The notes under the pieces: model-generated
What the model saw: only the letters and a program-made list of their open reading frames with translations
What the model was told of the DNA's origin: nothing
Database searches by the model: none
Made by a program: the position numbers and the translations under genes
Assembly (NCBI RefSeq): GCF_003201875.1
Contig: NZ_QJKD01000018.1
Location: 49,883 to 113,882, forward strand
DNA length: 64,000 nucleotides
Direction of reading: 5' to 3'
Source: Hungatella effluvii
GTDB taxonomy: Bacteria; Bacillota; Clostridia; Lachnospirales; Lachnospiraceae
Shown here: positions 50,341-59,703 of the stretch, piece by piece
Position numbering within the stretch: the stretch's first letter is position 1
Layout: every line of letters starts with the position of its first letter

Positions 50341-52821
50341 TCAGTCTGTCCGGCATATAATTGTACCGTGGTCCGGCATCAATGAATACATACTGCGCAC
50401 ATACAGCCCTTCCATACTTCCCTGCAGCACCTGCACACGTTTCTCCCCTGCGTCCATATCAAAATAGTTGTCGGAAAGCTGCAAATCGCCGGCCTCATTT
50501 CCGATTTCCACACCTTTGGCGAAGGCTGCTGCGTGGATCAGCAGAGTCTCCCCATCCCTGCGCAGTTCCAGCTTCGGATCTGCGAACTCAAAATGTTTTG
50601 GGGGAACAAATAAGCTGGCACCATGCGAAACTTTTTCCCCATGAAGCCAGAGATCATAGGACAAATAATGGTTTCTGATATCTATATCCGGAAATTCAAT
50701 CCACGGATAGCTGCAGACAGAAAGCGCTTCCACCTCCACACTGTACTGTCCCTGCCGGCAGATGTCAGACGCCGCATCCTGAATGCTCCATTTGATAAAT
50801 CCGCTTACCGGCTCCCTTGTCTCATTGGTCACACAGAATCGGGCCGCTTTTCTGATGCAGCGGTTCTCCTCATTTACATTCATGGAGGAACTCAGAGCGC
50901 CTTCTTCCTCACAGGAAAGCAGGACCGGAGCAAAAAAACGCCTGGCGAAATATTGAAGCGCCTTCCATCTGCCGTAGTAATCAATGGAGGACCAGGAGGC
51001 CACCGGCCAGCAGTCATTTAACTGCCAGTAGACACAGCCCATGCACCGCCCCCGGTTCCTCCGGAAATGTTCCACACCATACCGGATAGCCTCTGCCTGC
51101 AGCAGCTGCGAAACGTAAACGAGAAGCTCCAGTGATTCCGGATACGGATACATCTGGCTCATATACTGAAGTATCTTTCCATTAGCCCCGGCATTTCTCT
51201 GATGTTTTTCCATCACATAGGAGAAAATATTTCTGTCCTCCGGCTCAGTGAACTGTTCAATGGTCTTTACCGCGGGAAATGACTGGAACCCAAATTCAGA
51301 GAGATAGCGGAAGTAGTATTTCCTGTAATCCGTAAACGGAACGCCTCCATGCCACACTTCCCAGTAATGGGCGTCTCCGCGGTTCTCATCGTTGGGCTGA
51401 TCGAAATCCCCGCCCGATGACGGACTGGACGGCCAGTAAAAGGTATCCGGATCAAGCTGCCTCAGTAATTCCGGTATGATTCTTTCATTCATAATCAAAT
51501 ATTCGGTCTTCTGCAGCGGCTTTCTCACCCATTGATTGTCCGCAAGGAACATTTCCATCTCATTGTTGCCGCACCATAAGCCCAGGCAGGCGTGATGGCG
51601 GATGCGCCGTACATTATCCCGGATTTCCGCCGCTGTATTTGCTTCAAACTCCGGCGTCAGAGGATAAACCGCACAGGCAAACATGAAATCCTGCCATACG
51701 ATCAGACCCATTTCGTCGCACAGGTCATAGAAAAAGTCATCCGGATAGTATCCGCCTCCCCAAACACGGATTACATTAAAATTACAGTTCCTGCAGTGCT
51801 CCAAAAGCCTTTTTGTCCGTTCCCGGCTGACGCGGCTGCGGATGCAGTCCTCCGGTATATAATCCGCTCCCATGGCAAAAATTTCCACACCGTTCACTTC
51901 ATGGGCAAACTTATTCCCATACTTATCCGCCGCCGTATTGACCGTCATTGTTCGGAGGCCAATCTTTCGGCTCCAGCTATCCTGAAGCTCACCGTCTGCA
52001 TCCACCATGACTTCTACCTGGTATAGAGGCTGTTTTCCATAACCATTCGGCCACCACAGCTCCGGGTTTTTTATTGTCACAGCTTTTGAAAACTGATACT
52101 TTTCGCCTTCCATCTGGTACGTAATACTCATCCCCTGCGGATCTGTGATTCTGAGCATACAGGAGCAGGCCCCATCATCGGCCGCCTCCACAGTGGTAGT
52201 AAGGGACAGGGTCACGCTTCCGCCGCTGTGCCTCTGTCTGATATGCACATCACAGATGGAGGCCTGATTCACGCCAATCAGGGATACCTCCCGGAACAGA
52301 CCGGCATCCGGAAGCCTCGGTCCCCAATCCCAGCCAAAGGAGCAGTGGCTCTTTCTTAGAAGCGGAAAGCCCTGCATAGCCTCGGGTGCACCGTCATAAG
52401 GAGTCTTTTCATAGGCCTCTCTGATAAAAGACAGCGGCGAATACAAATGTACCTTAATTTTATTGGTCTCTCCCATCAGAGATTTTACCGGATACTCCCA
52501 TATGCGGTGCATATTATCTGCATGTCCAAGATGAACCCCGTTGAAGAAAATATCCGCCAGAGTATCAATTCCTTCGAATCTCAGCCGGATATCCCTGCAT
52601 CCCATCACAGCTTCATCAGGCGACAGGGAAATCTCATATTCGTAGTCCCCATCCATCATGGCCAGCGCGGCCTCCTCACAGTCTCTCCAGTAAGGGTCCT
52701 TCATCGCTCCATGCTCCAGCCAGGTTCCGTATACGGTTCCCGGTACTTTCGTTTCAAAACTCTGGCCGGTGGAACAGCTTCTTAAGTTCCAGCCATCTGT
52801 CAGTTTCTGTATCATCTTCAT
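50341..52821 (-). CDS. beta-mannosidase, GH2
   Basis: 826 residues, full length for bacterial GH2 beta-mannosidases. N-terminal jelly-roll (TDGWNLRSCSTGQSFETKVP, the VPGTVYGTWLEHG pattern), the substrate-side block HCSFGWDWGPRLPDAGLFRE, VIRVWGGGYYPDDFFYDLCD, LGLWCGNNEMEMF (acid/base Glu) and LSEFGFQSFPAVKTIEQF (nucleophile Glu). Releases terminal beta-mannose from imported manno-oligosaccharides or N-glycan cores; no signal peptide, so cytoplasmic. Eleven bases from the GH13 gene upstream, 24 from the mutase downstream. Confidence 0.93.
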   Translation of the reverse strand: MKMIQKLTDGWNLRSCSTGQSFETKVPGTVYGTWLEHGAMKDPYWRDCEEAALAMMDGDYEYEISLSPDEAVMGCRDIRLRFEGIDTLADIFFNGVHLGHADNMHRIWEYPVKSLMGETNKIKVHLYSPLSFIREAYEKTPYDGAPEAMQGFPLLRKSHCSFGWDWGPRLPDAGLFREVSLIGVNQASICDVHIRQRHSGGSVTLSLTTTVEAADDGACSCMLRITDPQGMSITYQMEGEKYQFSKAVTIKNPELWWPNGYGKQPLYQVEVMVDADGELQDSWSRKIGLRTMTVNTAADKYGNKFAHEVNGVEIFAMGADYIPEDCIRSRVSRERTKRLLEHCRNCNFNVIRVWGGGYYPDDFFYDLCDEMGLIVWQDFMFACAVYPLTPEFEANTAAEIRDNVRRIRHHACLGLWCGNNEMEMFLADNQWVRKPLQKTEYLIMNERIIPELLRQLDPDTFYWPSSPSSGGDFDQPNDENRGDAHYWEVWHGGVPFTDYRKYYFRYLSEFGFQSFPAVKTIEQFTEPEDRNIFSYVMEKHQRNAGANGKILQYMSQMYPYPESLELLVYVSQLLQAEAIRYGVEHFRRNRGRCMGCVYWQLNDCWPVASWSSIDYYGRWKALQYFARRFFAPVLLSCEEEGALSSSMNVNEENRCIRKAARFCVTNETREPVSGFIKWSIQDAASDICRQGQYSVEVEALSVCSYPWIEFPDIDIRNHYLSYDLWLHGEKVSHGASLFVPPKHFEFADPKLELRRDGETLLIHAAAFAKGVEIGNEAGDLQLSDNYFDMDAGEKRVQVLQGSMEGLYVRSMYSLMPDHGTIICRTD

Positions 52822-52832
52822 TTACCTTATCC

Positions 52833-54308
52833 TCATATTTCCAGAATCACACAGCCTCCGCCAGGAACTTCAACAGGGACCGTCACCCCGCAATCCGAAA
52901 AATTAATCATAATTCGAACCCGGTCCATTCCCAGCGCTCTCTCGATTTCTATCAAGCCGTTCCCCAGTTTTCGCAGCTCCATGGTTCCTTCTGTCAGCGC
53001 CGCAGTTCTCTCTCTCAGTTCAATGAAATTTTTGACGAAATTCCAGATCGAGGACGGATCCTCTCTCTGTTTTTCAGCCTCGTCCCAATCCATAGGATTG
53101 CGGGAGGCATCCCGTGATCGTTCATTCAGAATCCGAACCGCTTCCTCCCTGCTTTTCCCCTCTTTAAGAGCCGCCTCATATGCCAGTATTCCCTGAACAT
53201 CTTTTGCGTCGTCCACAGAATTCAGAATACGGCTTTTCATTCCGATTTCATCTCCAAAGTACAGAAACGGGATTCCCCTGCAGGAAAGCATCAGCGCCAG
53301 CAGGCATTTCGTTTTCCCTTCCGAAAATCCGAACCGATCCGGAAAACGTCTCATATCGTGACTTCCAAAAAACAGGGTTGGATATTCTGAATCCCCGTAC
53401 AGTTCCTGCATGCGCTTTAATTCTTCATAGATCTCGTCGAGCTGAAATATTTCCCTGCTCCCCAAATTGAAATTAAAAGTCGTGTCCAGGCTCCCGCCGC
53501 CCGTATAGGAATGAATTCTGGTTAAATCGTCGCTGCTGATCTCTCCAACCAGAAATGCATCTGGCTTCTTCTCCCTGATCCTGCCTGCCATCCGTTTGAT
53601 AACCGACTGAATCCCCGGTTGATTGACATCATTTTCATGAAGCTGCTCCCCGTTTCCCGTGACCGGATTATCCGCCAGAGAGCCGGACACCGATAAGTTG
53701 TTAATCACATCAAAGCGGAAACCATCCACGCCTTTCAGAAGCCAGAAATCAAGAACCTGGTAAACGGCCTCCTCCACAGAAGGATTCTGCCAGTTTAAGT
53801 CAGCCTGCTCCTTCGCAAAGGAATGGTAATAGTACTGTCCCGAATCCCCATACTCCACATACTCCCATGCGCTTCCTCCGAAAAAGGACTCCCAGTTATT
53901 CGGCTCCCCTCCGTTAACGGGATCCTTCCAGATATACCAGTCTCTCTCACTGCTGTCTTTGGAGGCGGCTGATTTTATAAACCATGGGTGCCGGATCGAT
54001 GTATGATTCAAAACCATATCAATGATGACCCTGATACCATGCTTATGGGCTGCCTTCACCATCTCCTCAAAATCTTCCATTGTTCCGTAATCCGGATCCA
54101 CACCGCAATAATCGGAAACATCGTATCCGTTATCTACCTTTGGAGAGGGATAAAAAGGAGTGAGCCAGATTCCGCCCACTCCCAGTTCTTTCAGATACGG
54201 CAGCTTCGAGGTGATCCCCCGGATACCGCTCTTCCCGTTCTGACCGGTGTCACAGAAGGATCTTATATATATTTCGTAAAAAACCGTATTTTTCCACCAC
54301 TGATTCAT
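52833..54308 (-). CDS. GH13 alpha-glucosidase-like enzyme
   Basis: 491 residues with the GH13 regions in order: WKNTVFYEIYIRSFCDTGQN, IIDMVLNHTSIRHPWF, VDGFRFDVINNLS (nucleophile Asp), AFLVGEISSDDL (acid/base Glu) and TLFFGSHDMRRFPDRFG (third acid; the usual HD is HDM here). Oligo-1,6-glucosidase/trehalose-6-phosphate hydrolase-like size and layout, cytoplasmic. An alpha-glucoside enzyme in a beta-mannoside operon suggests the imported glycan also carries alpha-glucose, or that the enzyme has a different specificity. Its stop lies directly against the mannosidase start region. Confidence 0.85.
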   Translation of the reverse strand: MNQWWKNTVFYEIYIRSFCDTGQNGKSGIRGITSKLPYLKELGVGGIWLTPFYPSPKVDNGYDVSDYCGVDPDYGTMEDFEEMVKAAHKHGIRVIIDMVLNHTSIRHPWFIKSAASKDSSERDWYIWKDPVNGGEPNNWESFFGGSAWEYVEYGDSGQYYYHSFAKEQADLNWQNPSVEEAVYQVLDFWLLKGVDGFRFDVINNLSVSGSLADNPVTGNGEQLHENDVNQPGIQSVIKRMAGRIREKKPDAFLVGEISSDDLTRIHSYTGGGSLDTTFNFNLGSREIFQLDEIYEELKRMQELYGDSEYPTLFFGSHDMRRFPDRFGFSEGKTKCLLALMLSCRGIPFLYFGDEIGMKSRILNSVDDAKDVQGILAYEAALKEGKSREEAVRILNERSRDASRNPMDWDEAEKQREDPSSIWNFVKNFIELRERTAALTEGTMELRKLGNGLIEIERALGMDRVRIMINFSDCGVTVPVEVPGGGCVILEI

Positions 54309-55346
54309 TTATATGAACTCCCTCACTGAATCTCTTTCAATCAGCTGGACATCCAGCACCAGCTTTTCCACCTTTTCCTTCGGCCGTTCCATACATTTTA
54401 AAAGCCGTTCCATAGCCTTTTTTCCCATTAGGACCTTGTCCACCCGCATTGTCGTAATACGGGGATTCACCATATTGCTCAGTTCAATATCATCGAAACC
54501 AACAACGCCTATATCTTCAGGAACCTTGAGGCCGCACTGCGACAGAGCCTTGCACATGAGGATTGCCATCTTATCGTTCGAACAGATCAGCACTTCCGGT
54601 TTTTCCTCCAATGACTGGTAATACTCCGCAAGACTGGACGCGTCCTGATGAATCACCGCGTCCTCCACGCTCTTTAAAGCAGAATACCGTCTGATATAGG
54701 CGATCCCTTCTTCAAAGGATGGAAATTTAAGATATTGCTGCATGGCCTCCTGATATCCCCAAAAACGTTCCCGAATGCTGGGGGTATAGGAGAGATCACC
54801 GAAAAATCCGATTTTCCGGTAGCCCTTATCCAGCAGATACTTTGTCAGCTTATAGGCACCCGCCACATTATTGGTCATCACACAGTCAGTAGGTGTCTCC
54901 ACAGATTCGTGATCCAGAAGCAGAACCGGTATGGAGTAGCTCTTCAAACGTTTCAGATACTCCTCATCGATCTTACCAACGACAATCAGTCCCGACACCT
55001 TCTGCTGTTCCACACAGGCCGGTATCTCTTGATTCTTCTCAAAGGAATTGATAAACAGATCATACCCGGCCTTCTTAGCCGCTTCCTCCAATCCCAGCAG
55101 AATCCGTCCATAGAACTGCATATCCTTAAAGAAACGGTCCTCCAGAAGGATACAGATGTTCTTATTGGAGTATGCCGCCGTATACTTGGTACTCTGATCC
55201 AGATATCCCATCTCTTCCGCAGCGTTTAAAACAAGTCTTCTCGTCTCTTCGCTGACCCCCGCCCGGTCATTCAGCGCCAGGGATACCGCATTGACAGAAA
55301 GGTTCAGCCTTTCCGCTATTTCCTTCATGGTAACCCGCTTCTTCAT
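54309..55346 (-). CDS. LacI-family transcriptional regulator
   Basis: About 345 residues. N-terminal LacI helix-turn-helix (MKEIAERLNLSVNAVSLALN, DRAGVSEETRRLVLNAAEEM) and hinge, then a periplasmic-binding-protein-like effector domain (SGLIVVGKIDEEYLKRLKSY, IGFFGDLSYTPSIRERFWGY, GVVGFDDIELSNMVNPRITT). It probably controls its own operon in response to a mannoside or mannose phosphate. Adjacent genes abut both sides. The start at 55346 is preferred over 55358 (AAGGTGG upstream). Confidence 0.92.
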   Translation of the reverse strand: MKKRVTMKEIAERLNLSVNAVSLALNDRAGVSEETRRLVLNAAEEMGYLDQSTKYTAAYSNKNICILLEDRFFKDMQFYGRILLGLEEAAKKAGYDLFINSFEKNQEIPACVEQQKVSGLIVVGKIDEEYLKRLKSYSIPVLLLDHESVETPTDCVMTNNVAGAYKLTKYLLDKGYRKIGFFGDLSYTPSIRERFWGYQEAMQQYLKFPSFEEGIAYIRRYSALKSVEDAVIHQDASSLAEYYQSLEEKPEVLICSNDKMAILMCKALSQCGLKVPEDIGVVGFDDIELSNMVNPRITTMRVDKVLMGKKAMERLLKCMERPKEKVEKLVLDVQLIERDSVREFI

Positions 55347-55368
55347 ACTGCCTTCCACCTTTCTGACT

Positions 55369-56448
55369 TTATATGGCCTTCATCCCGGCCAGTAATTGGG
55401 AAACCGAGAAATCTGCTCTGCATATCTTATCGTCCGCGGCGCCGTAATAGAGAGAGACACAATCTCCGCCCACCAGACAGCCACAGGTAAATACCACATT
55501 TCCAAAGAAGCCTTCTGTCTCATATGCAGCTTCCGGTTCCAGAATCGGTGCTTCCGTCTTTGCGATCACCCTGGAAGGATCGCCTAAATCCAGGAGAAAT
55601 GCCCCCAGGCAGTACCGATCATTCCTGTCGGCGGCATGGTAAATTTTCACCCAGCCTTGTTCCGTTTTAAACGGTACGGCTCCGCCTCCGATTCTCCCGT
55701 TATCCCAGCTGTCCGCATCGGATATACCGCAGAAATGCTTCTGATGTCCCCAGTGTATCAGATCCGGTGACTGGGCCAGCCACATCTCAGGGTTGCCGAT
55801 TCCGCCTGGTACGGGACGGTTAAACGCCATATACATACCATTAATTTTTTCCGGAAATATGGTAACATCCTTATTCTCCGGTGCAAATATGATTCCATGC
55901 CGCTCAAATGTCTCAAAATCCCTTGTACTGATTAACGAGGTAGCCGCTCCATTTTCCGTCACAGAAGTATAATTAATGTAATACACAGCCCCGATCTGAG
56001 TAATTCTCGGATCCTCCATTCCCCAGCTCTCCTCCTCCGCACAAGGAAAAATAGACGGAGTATCCTCCACAGTAAAATGAATTCCATCCTTTGATCTGGC
56101 CACTCTTAAATGGGACAGAGATGTTAAATACACCGTTCTCTTCCCCTGCCTCATCATCTTATTAATCGTTCTGGAATCAGTAAAATCCAGCTCCGGGTGT
56201 TCTGCTTTTTTCAGACTGAGTACTGTGATCTCATCTTTCCCGCCGATCTTTTTCACAACAGGGATCCGTACTTCTCCTTCCACTGCTCCTTTAACAGACT
56301 CGGCCACTCTACACAGCAGGATCACCTCATCTTTATATTTTGCGACGCCGCAGTTAAATACCCCTTCGACTTTAAAATCTTCTCGGCTGGGTTTTACATT
56401 TTCCGGGATAAGAAGCGGATTTTCTCCGCATCTTTTTACTTCCAGCAT
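55369..56448 (-). CDS. GH130 beta-mannoside phosphorylase-like enzyme
   Basis: About 359 residues of five-bladed propeller. GH130 landmarks: EGVFNCGVAKYKDEVILLCR, RVAESVKG, SWGMEDPRITQIGAVYYINY (catalytic Asp in the EDPR motif), RDFETFERHG and VKIYHAADRNDRYCLGAFLL. Characterised relatives phosphorolyse beta-1,4-mannosyl-glucose or mannosyl-N-acetylglucosamine, or oligomannosides, to mannose 1-phosphate; some are hydrolases. The downstream phosphohexomutase supports phosphorolysis. ATG 56448 has GGAGG upstream. Confidence 0.88.
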   Translation of the reverse strand: MLEVKRCGENPLLIPENVKPSREDFKVEGVFNCGVAKYKDEVILLCRVAESVKGAVEGEVRIPVVKKIGGKDEITVLSLKKAEHPELDFTDSRTINKMMRQGKRTVYLTSLSHLRVARSKDGIHFTVEDTPSIFPCAEEESWGMEDPRITQIGAVYYINYTSVTENGAATSLISTRDFETFERHGIIFAPENKDVTIFPEKINGMYMAFNRPVPGGIGNPEMWLAQSPDLIHWGHQKHFCGISDADSWDNGRIGGGAVPFKTEQGWVKIYHAADRNDRYCLGAFLLDLGDPSRVIAKTEAPILEPEAAYETEGFFGNVVFTCGCLVGGDCVSLYYGAADDKICRADFSVSQLLAGMKAI

Positions 56449-56469
56449 GTTGTTCCTCCTCATTTTCCA

Positions 56470-57300
56470 TTATTTAAGCATAAAGCTGATTCCCTCTTTG
56501 AAGTATTTGGAAAAGCATAAAAACAGGATAATAATAGGCAAAGTCAGAATAACAGACGCCGCATACATCGGTCCTGGGAATGCTCCCATCGGTTTAAACT
56601 GAGTGGAAATCAACACATTTAGCGTCTGCATCTGAATGTTTGGCGCGATCAGCATATCCCACATCAGCTCAGACCACCGCTGCATAAAAATAGACAGAAA
56701 CACAATTGTGGTAACCGATTTTGTTATGGGAAACGCAATGTAAAATATAATGCGCAGCTCTCCGGCTCCGTCTATCTTCGCAGCCTCAAAAACCTCGTTA
56801 GGCAAGGTTTTAAAATAGTTGATATACATGAAAATGGCCCAAATGGAAATACACATGGGTATGATCATTCCGCCGTACGTATTCGCCATAGGCTTTGCAA
56901 TCATATACCTGGGCACCAGCAGGATTATGGTTGGGAAAAACATCTGAAACAGCAGGGAGTCCATAATGAAACGCTCTCCTTTAAATTTCAGTTTGCATAC
57001 AGAATAACCGTTGCACAGCCCTATAATGACCGATATCACTGCGGTAGGAAATGCTACAAGGAATGAGTTGATCAGGGCTCTGACCCACATCATGGAATTC
57101 GTCGCTCCGCCCTTTCCTATCAAATATTCATAGCTTCTTAACGTAAAACCGTGAGGCACCATCACCTTATCGACCTGATCCCAGGAGGTAAAGGACTGAA
57201 GCACCATATAATAATAGGGAAACAGGGATATCGCAAGCAGAGTCAGGGTGACTGCCGTAATAATATATGTTTTAACACTTATTTTCTTTTTTCTTCCCAT
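56470..57300 (-). CDS. carbohydrate ABC transporter permease (MalG-type)
   Basis: 276 residues, six membrane spans, EAA loop PNEVFEAAKIDGAGELRIIF leading to YIAFPITKSVTTIVFL, and the typical ending FSKYFKEGISFMLK. N-terminal short basic tail MGRKKKISVKTYIIT. Second membrane subunit of the mannoside importer; 25 bases from the MalF-type gene. No ATPase gene nearby. Confidence 0.93.
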   Translation of the reverse strand: MGRKKKISVKTYIITAVTLTLLAISLFPYYYMVLQSFTSWDQVDKVMVPHGFTLRSYEYLIGKGGATNSMMWVRALINSFLVAFPTAVISVIIGLCNGYSVCKLKFKGERFIMDSLLFQMFFPTIILLVPRYMIAKPMANTYGGMIIPMCISIWAIFMYINYFKTLPNEVFEAAKIDGAGELRIIFYIAFPITKSVTTIVFLSIFMQRWSELMWDMLIAPNIQMQTLNVLISTQFKPMGAFPGPMYAASVILTLPIIILFLCFSKYFKEGISFMLK

Positions 57301-57325
57301 ATTCTTTTCTCCTCGTTATCGTTGC

Positions 57326-58225
57326 CTACCATCCGAATCTTCTGTTCAGCCGGTCCGTTACAGCGTTGATAATCCTTAAAGTGATAAAGATCTGAACCGC
57401 ACTGGCAATCGCCATGGCCGCCCCATATCCGGACTGAAATCTGGTAAAGGACGTGTTGTAGATTTCCAGCTGCCATGTAGTCGTCGTCATGTTAGGGCCG
57501 CCGCCTGTCAGCAGATACGGCTCTGTAAAGACGCCGAACGCCAGGCCTGTGGCCAGTACAATTACGGTGGTCAACGTAGGCATAATCATCGGAAGCGTAA
57601 TGTGCAGGAGCTTATGCAGTCCGGTCGAGCCGTCCAGCATCGCAGCTTCCGTCACATCATCCCCTATGCTTTCAATGCCTGAGAGAATAAATAATGCATA
57701 GTACCCCGACATTTTCCAGACAACAATACCCACCATAACGGCAAATGCGTATCTCTGGTCTGTCAGCCAGTTTATATTCAGATTAAACTGGTCTCTCAAA
57801 AACGTATTGAACGCAGAATTATAATTAAAAAAGTACTTTACAACAACACTCGTCGCAACCCCGGAGGTCAGATAAGGAATAAAGAATAAAACTGCCACCA
57901 GACCCTTGATTTTATCCGGCAGATTGGATACCAGAAGCGCGATAATCAGGCCTCCAGCAAAGCACAGCACTACAATAGGCAAGAGGTAGCGGTAAGAGTT
58001 AATAAAAGCCGCTTTTACCCTGCTGTCGGAAAAAAGGCCGGCAAAATTCCTGATCCCTACAAACGTCTTCTGTTCCGACATCAGGTTCCAGTCCATGGTG
58101 GAAAGCCAGAACGCCCAGATCAGCGGAATCAGAAAGAAAATAAGGGAATAAATCAGGTATGGCCCGTTGAGCAGCCAGCCCATGAGGCCAGCCTTTTTAT
58201 TTCCCGTAATACTCTTTCTTTTCAT
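57326..58225 (-). CDS. carbohydrate ABC transporter permease (MalF-type)
   Basis: 299 residues, six membrane spans, EAA loop GDDVTEAAMLDGSTGLHKLL then HITLPMIMPTLTTVIVLATG, and LLTGGGPNMTTTTWQLEIYN, characteristic of CUT1 permeases. N-terminus MKRKSITGNKKAGLMGWLLN. The ribosome site (GGAGGGG) lies inside a potential hairpin in the gap after the binding-protein gene. Confidence 0.93.
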   Translation of the reverse strand: MKRKSITGNKKAGLMGWLLNGPYLIYSLIFFLIPLIWAFWLSTMDWNLMSEQKTFVGIRNFAGLFSDSRVKAAFINSYRYLLPIVVLCFAGGLIIALLVSNLPDKIKGLVAVLFFIPYLTSGVATSVVVKYFFNYNSAFNTFLRDQFNLNINWLTDQRYAFAVMVGIVVWKMSGYYALFILSGIESIGDDVTEAAMLDGSTGLHKLLHITLPMIMPTLTTVIVLATGLAFGVFTEPYLLTGGGPNMTTTTWQLEIYNTSFTRFQSGYGAAMAIASAVQIFITLRIINAVTDRLNRRFGW

Positions 58226-58230
58226 AAGTC

Positions 58231-58273
58231 CCCTCCTTTTTGGGAGGGACAGGAAAACGATTCCTGTCCCCGA
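58231..58273 (-). promoter_or_regulatory. stem-loops between binding-protein and permease genes
   Basis: On the - strand GGGACAGGAA pairs with TTCCTGTCCC around a 5-base loop (58249-58273). Overlapping it, CCTCCC can pair with GGGAGG-like sequence covering the permease ribosome site. The two stems share bases, so they compete. Probably lowers permease synthesis relative to binding protein. Confidence 0.5.
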
Positions 58274-58281
58274 TCAACAGC

Positions 58282-59688
58282 CTATTCCAGACCACCCGCC
58301 TGCTTCATGGCCTCCATAGCCGCCTCTACATATGGGGTGGCATCCGGTGCATTTCCAGGCTCTGCATTCATAACTTCATTCATATACGGCGCTGTTCCGC
58401 TCTCGGTCAGTGCTGTCTGTATATCTGTTACCTTTTCTGTCGCAATACTCGGAATCGCATACGGCACAGCTTCCGCCAGTGCAGCTAACTCCGGATACTC
58501 TTTCATAACGTCGGCAAATATTTCATTGTCATTTAAATCACCTCTGACCGGAAGCATTGTCGTGGCGTTCAGCCAGTCAAGATCGGTCTGTGCAGAATTT
58601 TCCTTGTTATAAACCCACTTTACGAATTCCACTGCGCCGGCATGTTCCTCATCTGTAATACTCTTATTTTTATAGAAGACAAGGCCTTTGGAATCAGCAA
58701 AGTTATAAGGAGTATCACCATCATTCTTCACAATTGCCTGTCCGTAAATATAATCTTCTCCGTAGACCTTATTGTTTTCACGATAGAGTGAAATCTCCCA
58801 TGGTGCGTTGATTGTCACGAGTACGGAAGGATTTGCCTCTGTCCAGATGCTGGATATTTCGCCGGATTGGATTGAATTGCCAAAGAGGCCAATCAGTTCA
58901 AACGCTTCAACTGCGCCTTCTTTATCGAGTACCAGTTTATTGCCCTCTACCCACGGTTTTCCCCCGGTCAGAGCTTCGTAAGGCATCTGAAAATCATACC
59001 ATCTGTCCCACCACTGATCCGGACGGGTTAAGGACGGACGGTAGAAGGAATGGGTAACCCCCATCTCCTTCATGGTGGTATCACGCTGTGCGGCAAATTC
59101 AGTAATGACATCTGTAAATTCAGCCACGGTCTTCGGTGCCGAATCAAACCCCAGAGCCTTTAAGGCTTTCATATTCCACTGCCAGATCATCGGATTGACA
59201 TAGACCGGAAGCACATACTGTTTCCCGTCAATCGCCCAGTTTGTGATCGTATCTTCCATCTTTCTGGCCTCAATCACATCTGTAAACCAGGTCTCGCCAG
59301 ACAGGTCATAGACTGCTCCGGAAGCTGCCAGAGTTGCTGCGAATCCCCGGTTGATATTTTCCGATACAGCCGGTACGGTCCCTGTTGCGATTGCATTCTG
59401 AATTCCTGCTTCTGAAGACGGGGATTCCGGCATCTGCTGGACCTTTACCTCTATCTTTTTTCCATCAACCGTGATGCCTGCTTCGTTAAACGCCTGTGCC
59501 TTGGATTCCCAGAAGTTATACTGAACCTGCTGAGGCGCCGTCCAGAAATCAACGGAAACCACCTCTCCAGAGGCTTCTCCATGATTGGCCGCCGGCTCAT
59601 TACCTCCTGATTTTCCGCATCCTGTCATCACGGATGCAGTCATAGCCGCCGCTGCTGCAATTGCCACTACTCTCTTCATTCTTTTCAT
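58282..59688 (-). CDS. extracellular solute-binding lipoprotein (CUT1)
   Basis: 468 residues. Lipoprotein signal MKRMKRVVAIAAAAAMTASV ending in lipobox MTGC (Cys about 23). Mature domain of the SBP_bac_1 type: VDFWTAPQQVQYNFWESKAQ, NAIATGTVPAVSENINRGFA, GKQYVLPVYVNPMIWQWNMK, LVTINAPWEISLYREN. Captures the oligosaccharide for the two permeases downstream. The DUF1861-like gene lies 15 bases upstream, so the transporter and cytosolic enzymes share a transcript. Confidence 0.93.
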   Translation of the reverse strand: MKRMKRVVAIAAAAAMTASVMTGCGKSGGNEPAANHGEASGEVVSVDFWTAPQQVQYNFWESKAQAFNEAGITVDGKKIEVKVQQMPESPSSEAGIQNAIATGTVPAVSENINRGFAATLAASGAVYDLSGETWFTDVIEARKMEDTITNWAIDGKQYVLPVYVNPMIWQWNMKALKALGFDSAPKTVAEFTDVITEFAAQRDTTMKEMGVTHSFYRPSLTRPDQWWDRWYDFQMPYEALTGGKPWVEGNKLVLDKEGAVEAFELIGLFGNSIQSGEISSIWTEANPSVLVTINAPWEISLYRENNKVYGEDYIYGQAIVKNDGDTPYNFADSKGLVFYKNKSITDEEHAGAVEFVKWVYNKENSAQTDLDWLNATTMLPVRGDLNDNEIFADVMKEYPELAALAEAVPYAIPSIATEKVTDIQTALTESGTAPYMNEVMNAEPGNAPDATPYVEAAMEAMKQAGGLE

Positions 59689-59703
59689 AAGTCTCTTCTC
59701 CTT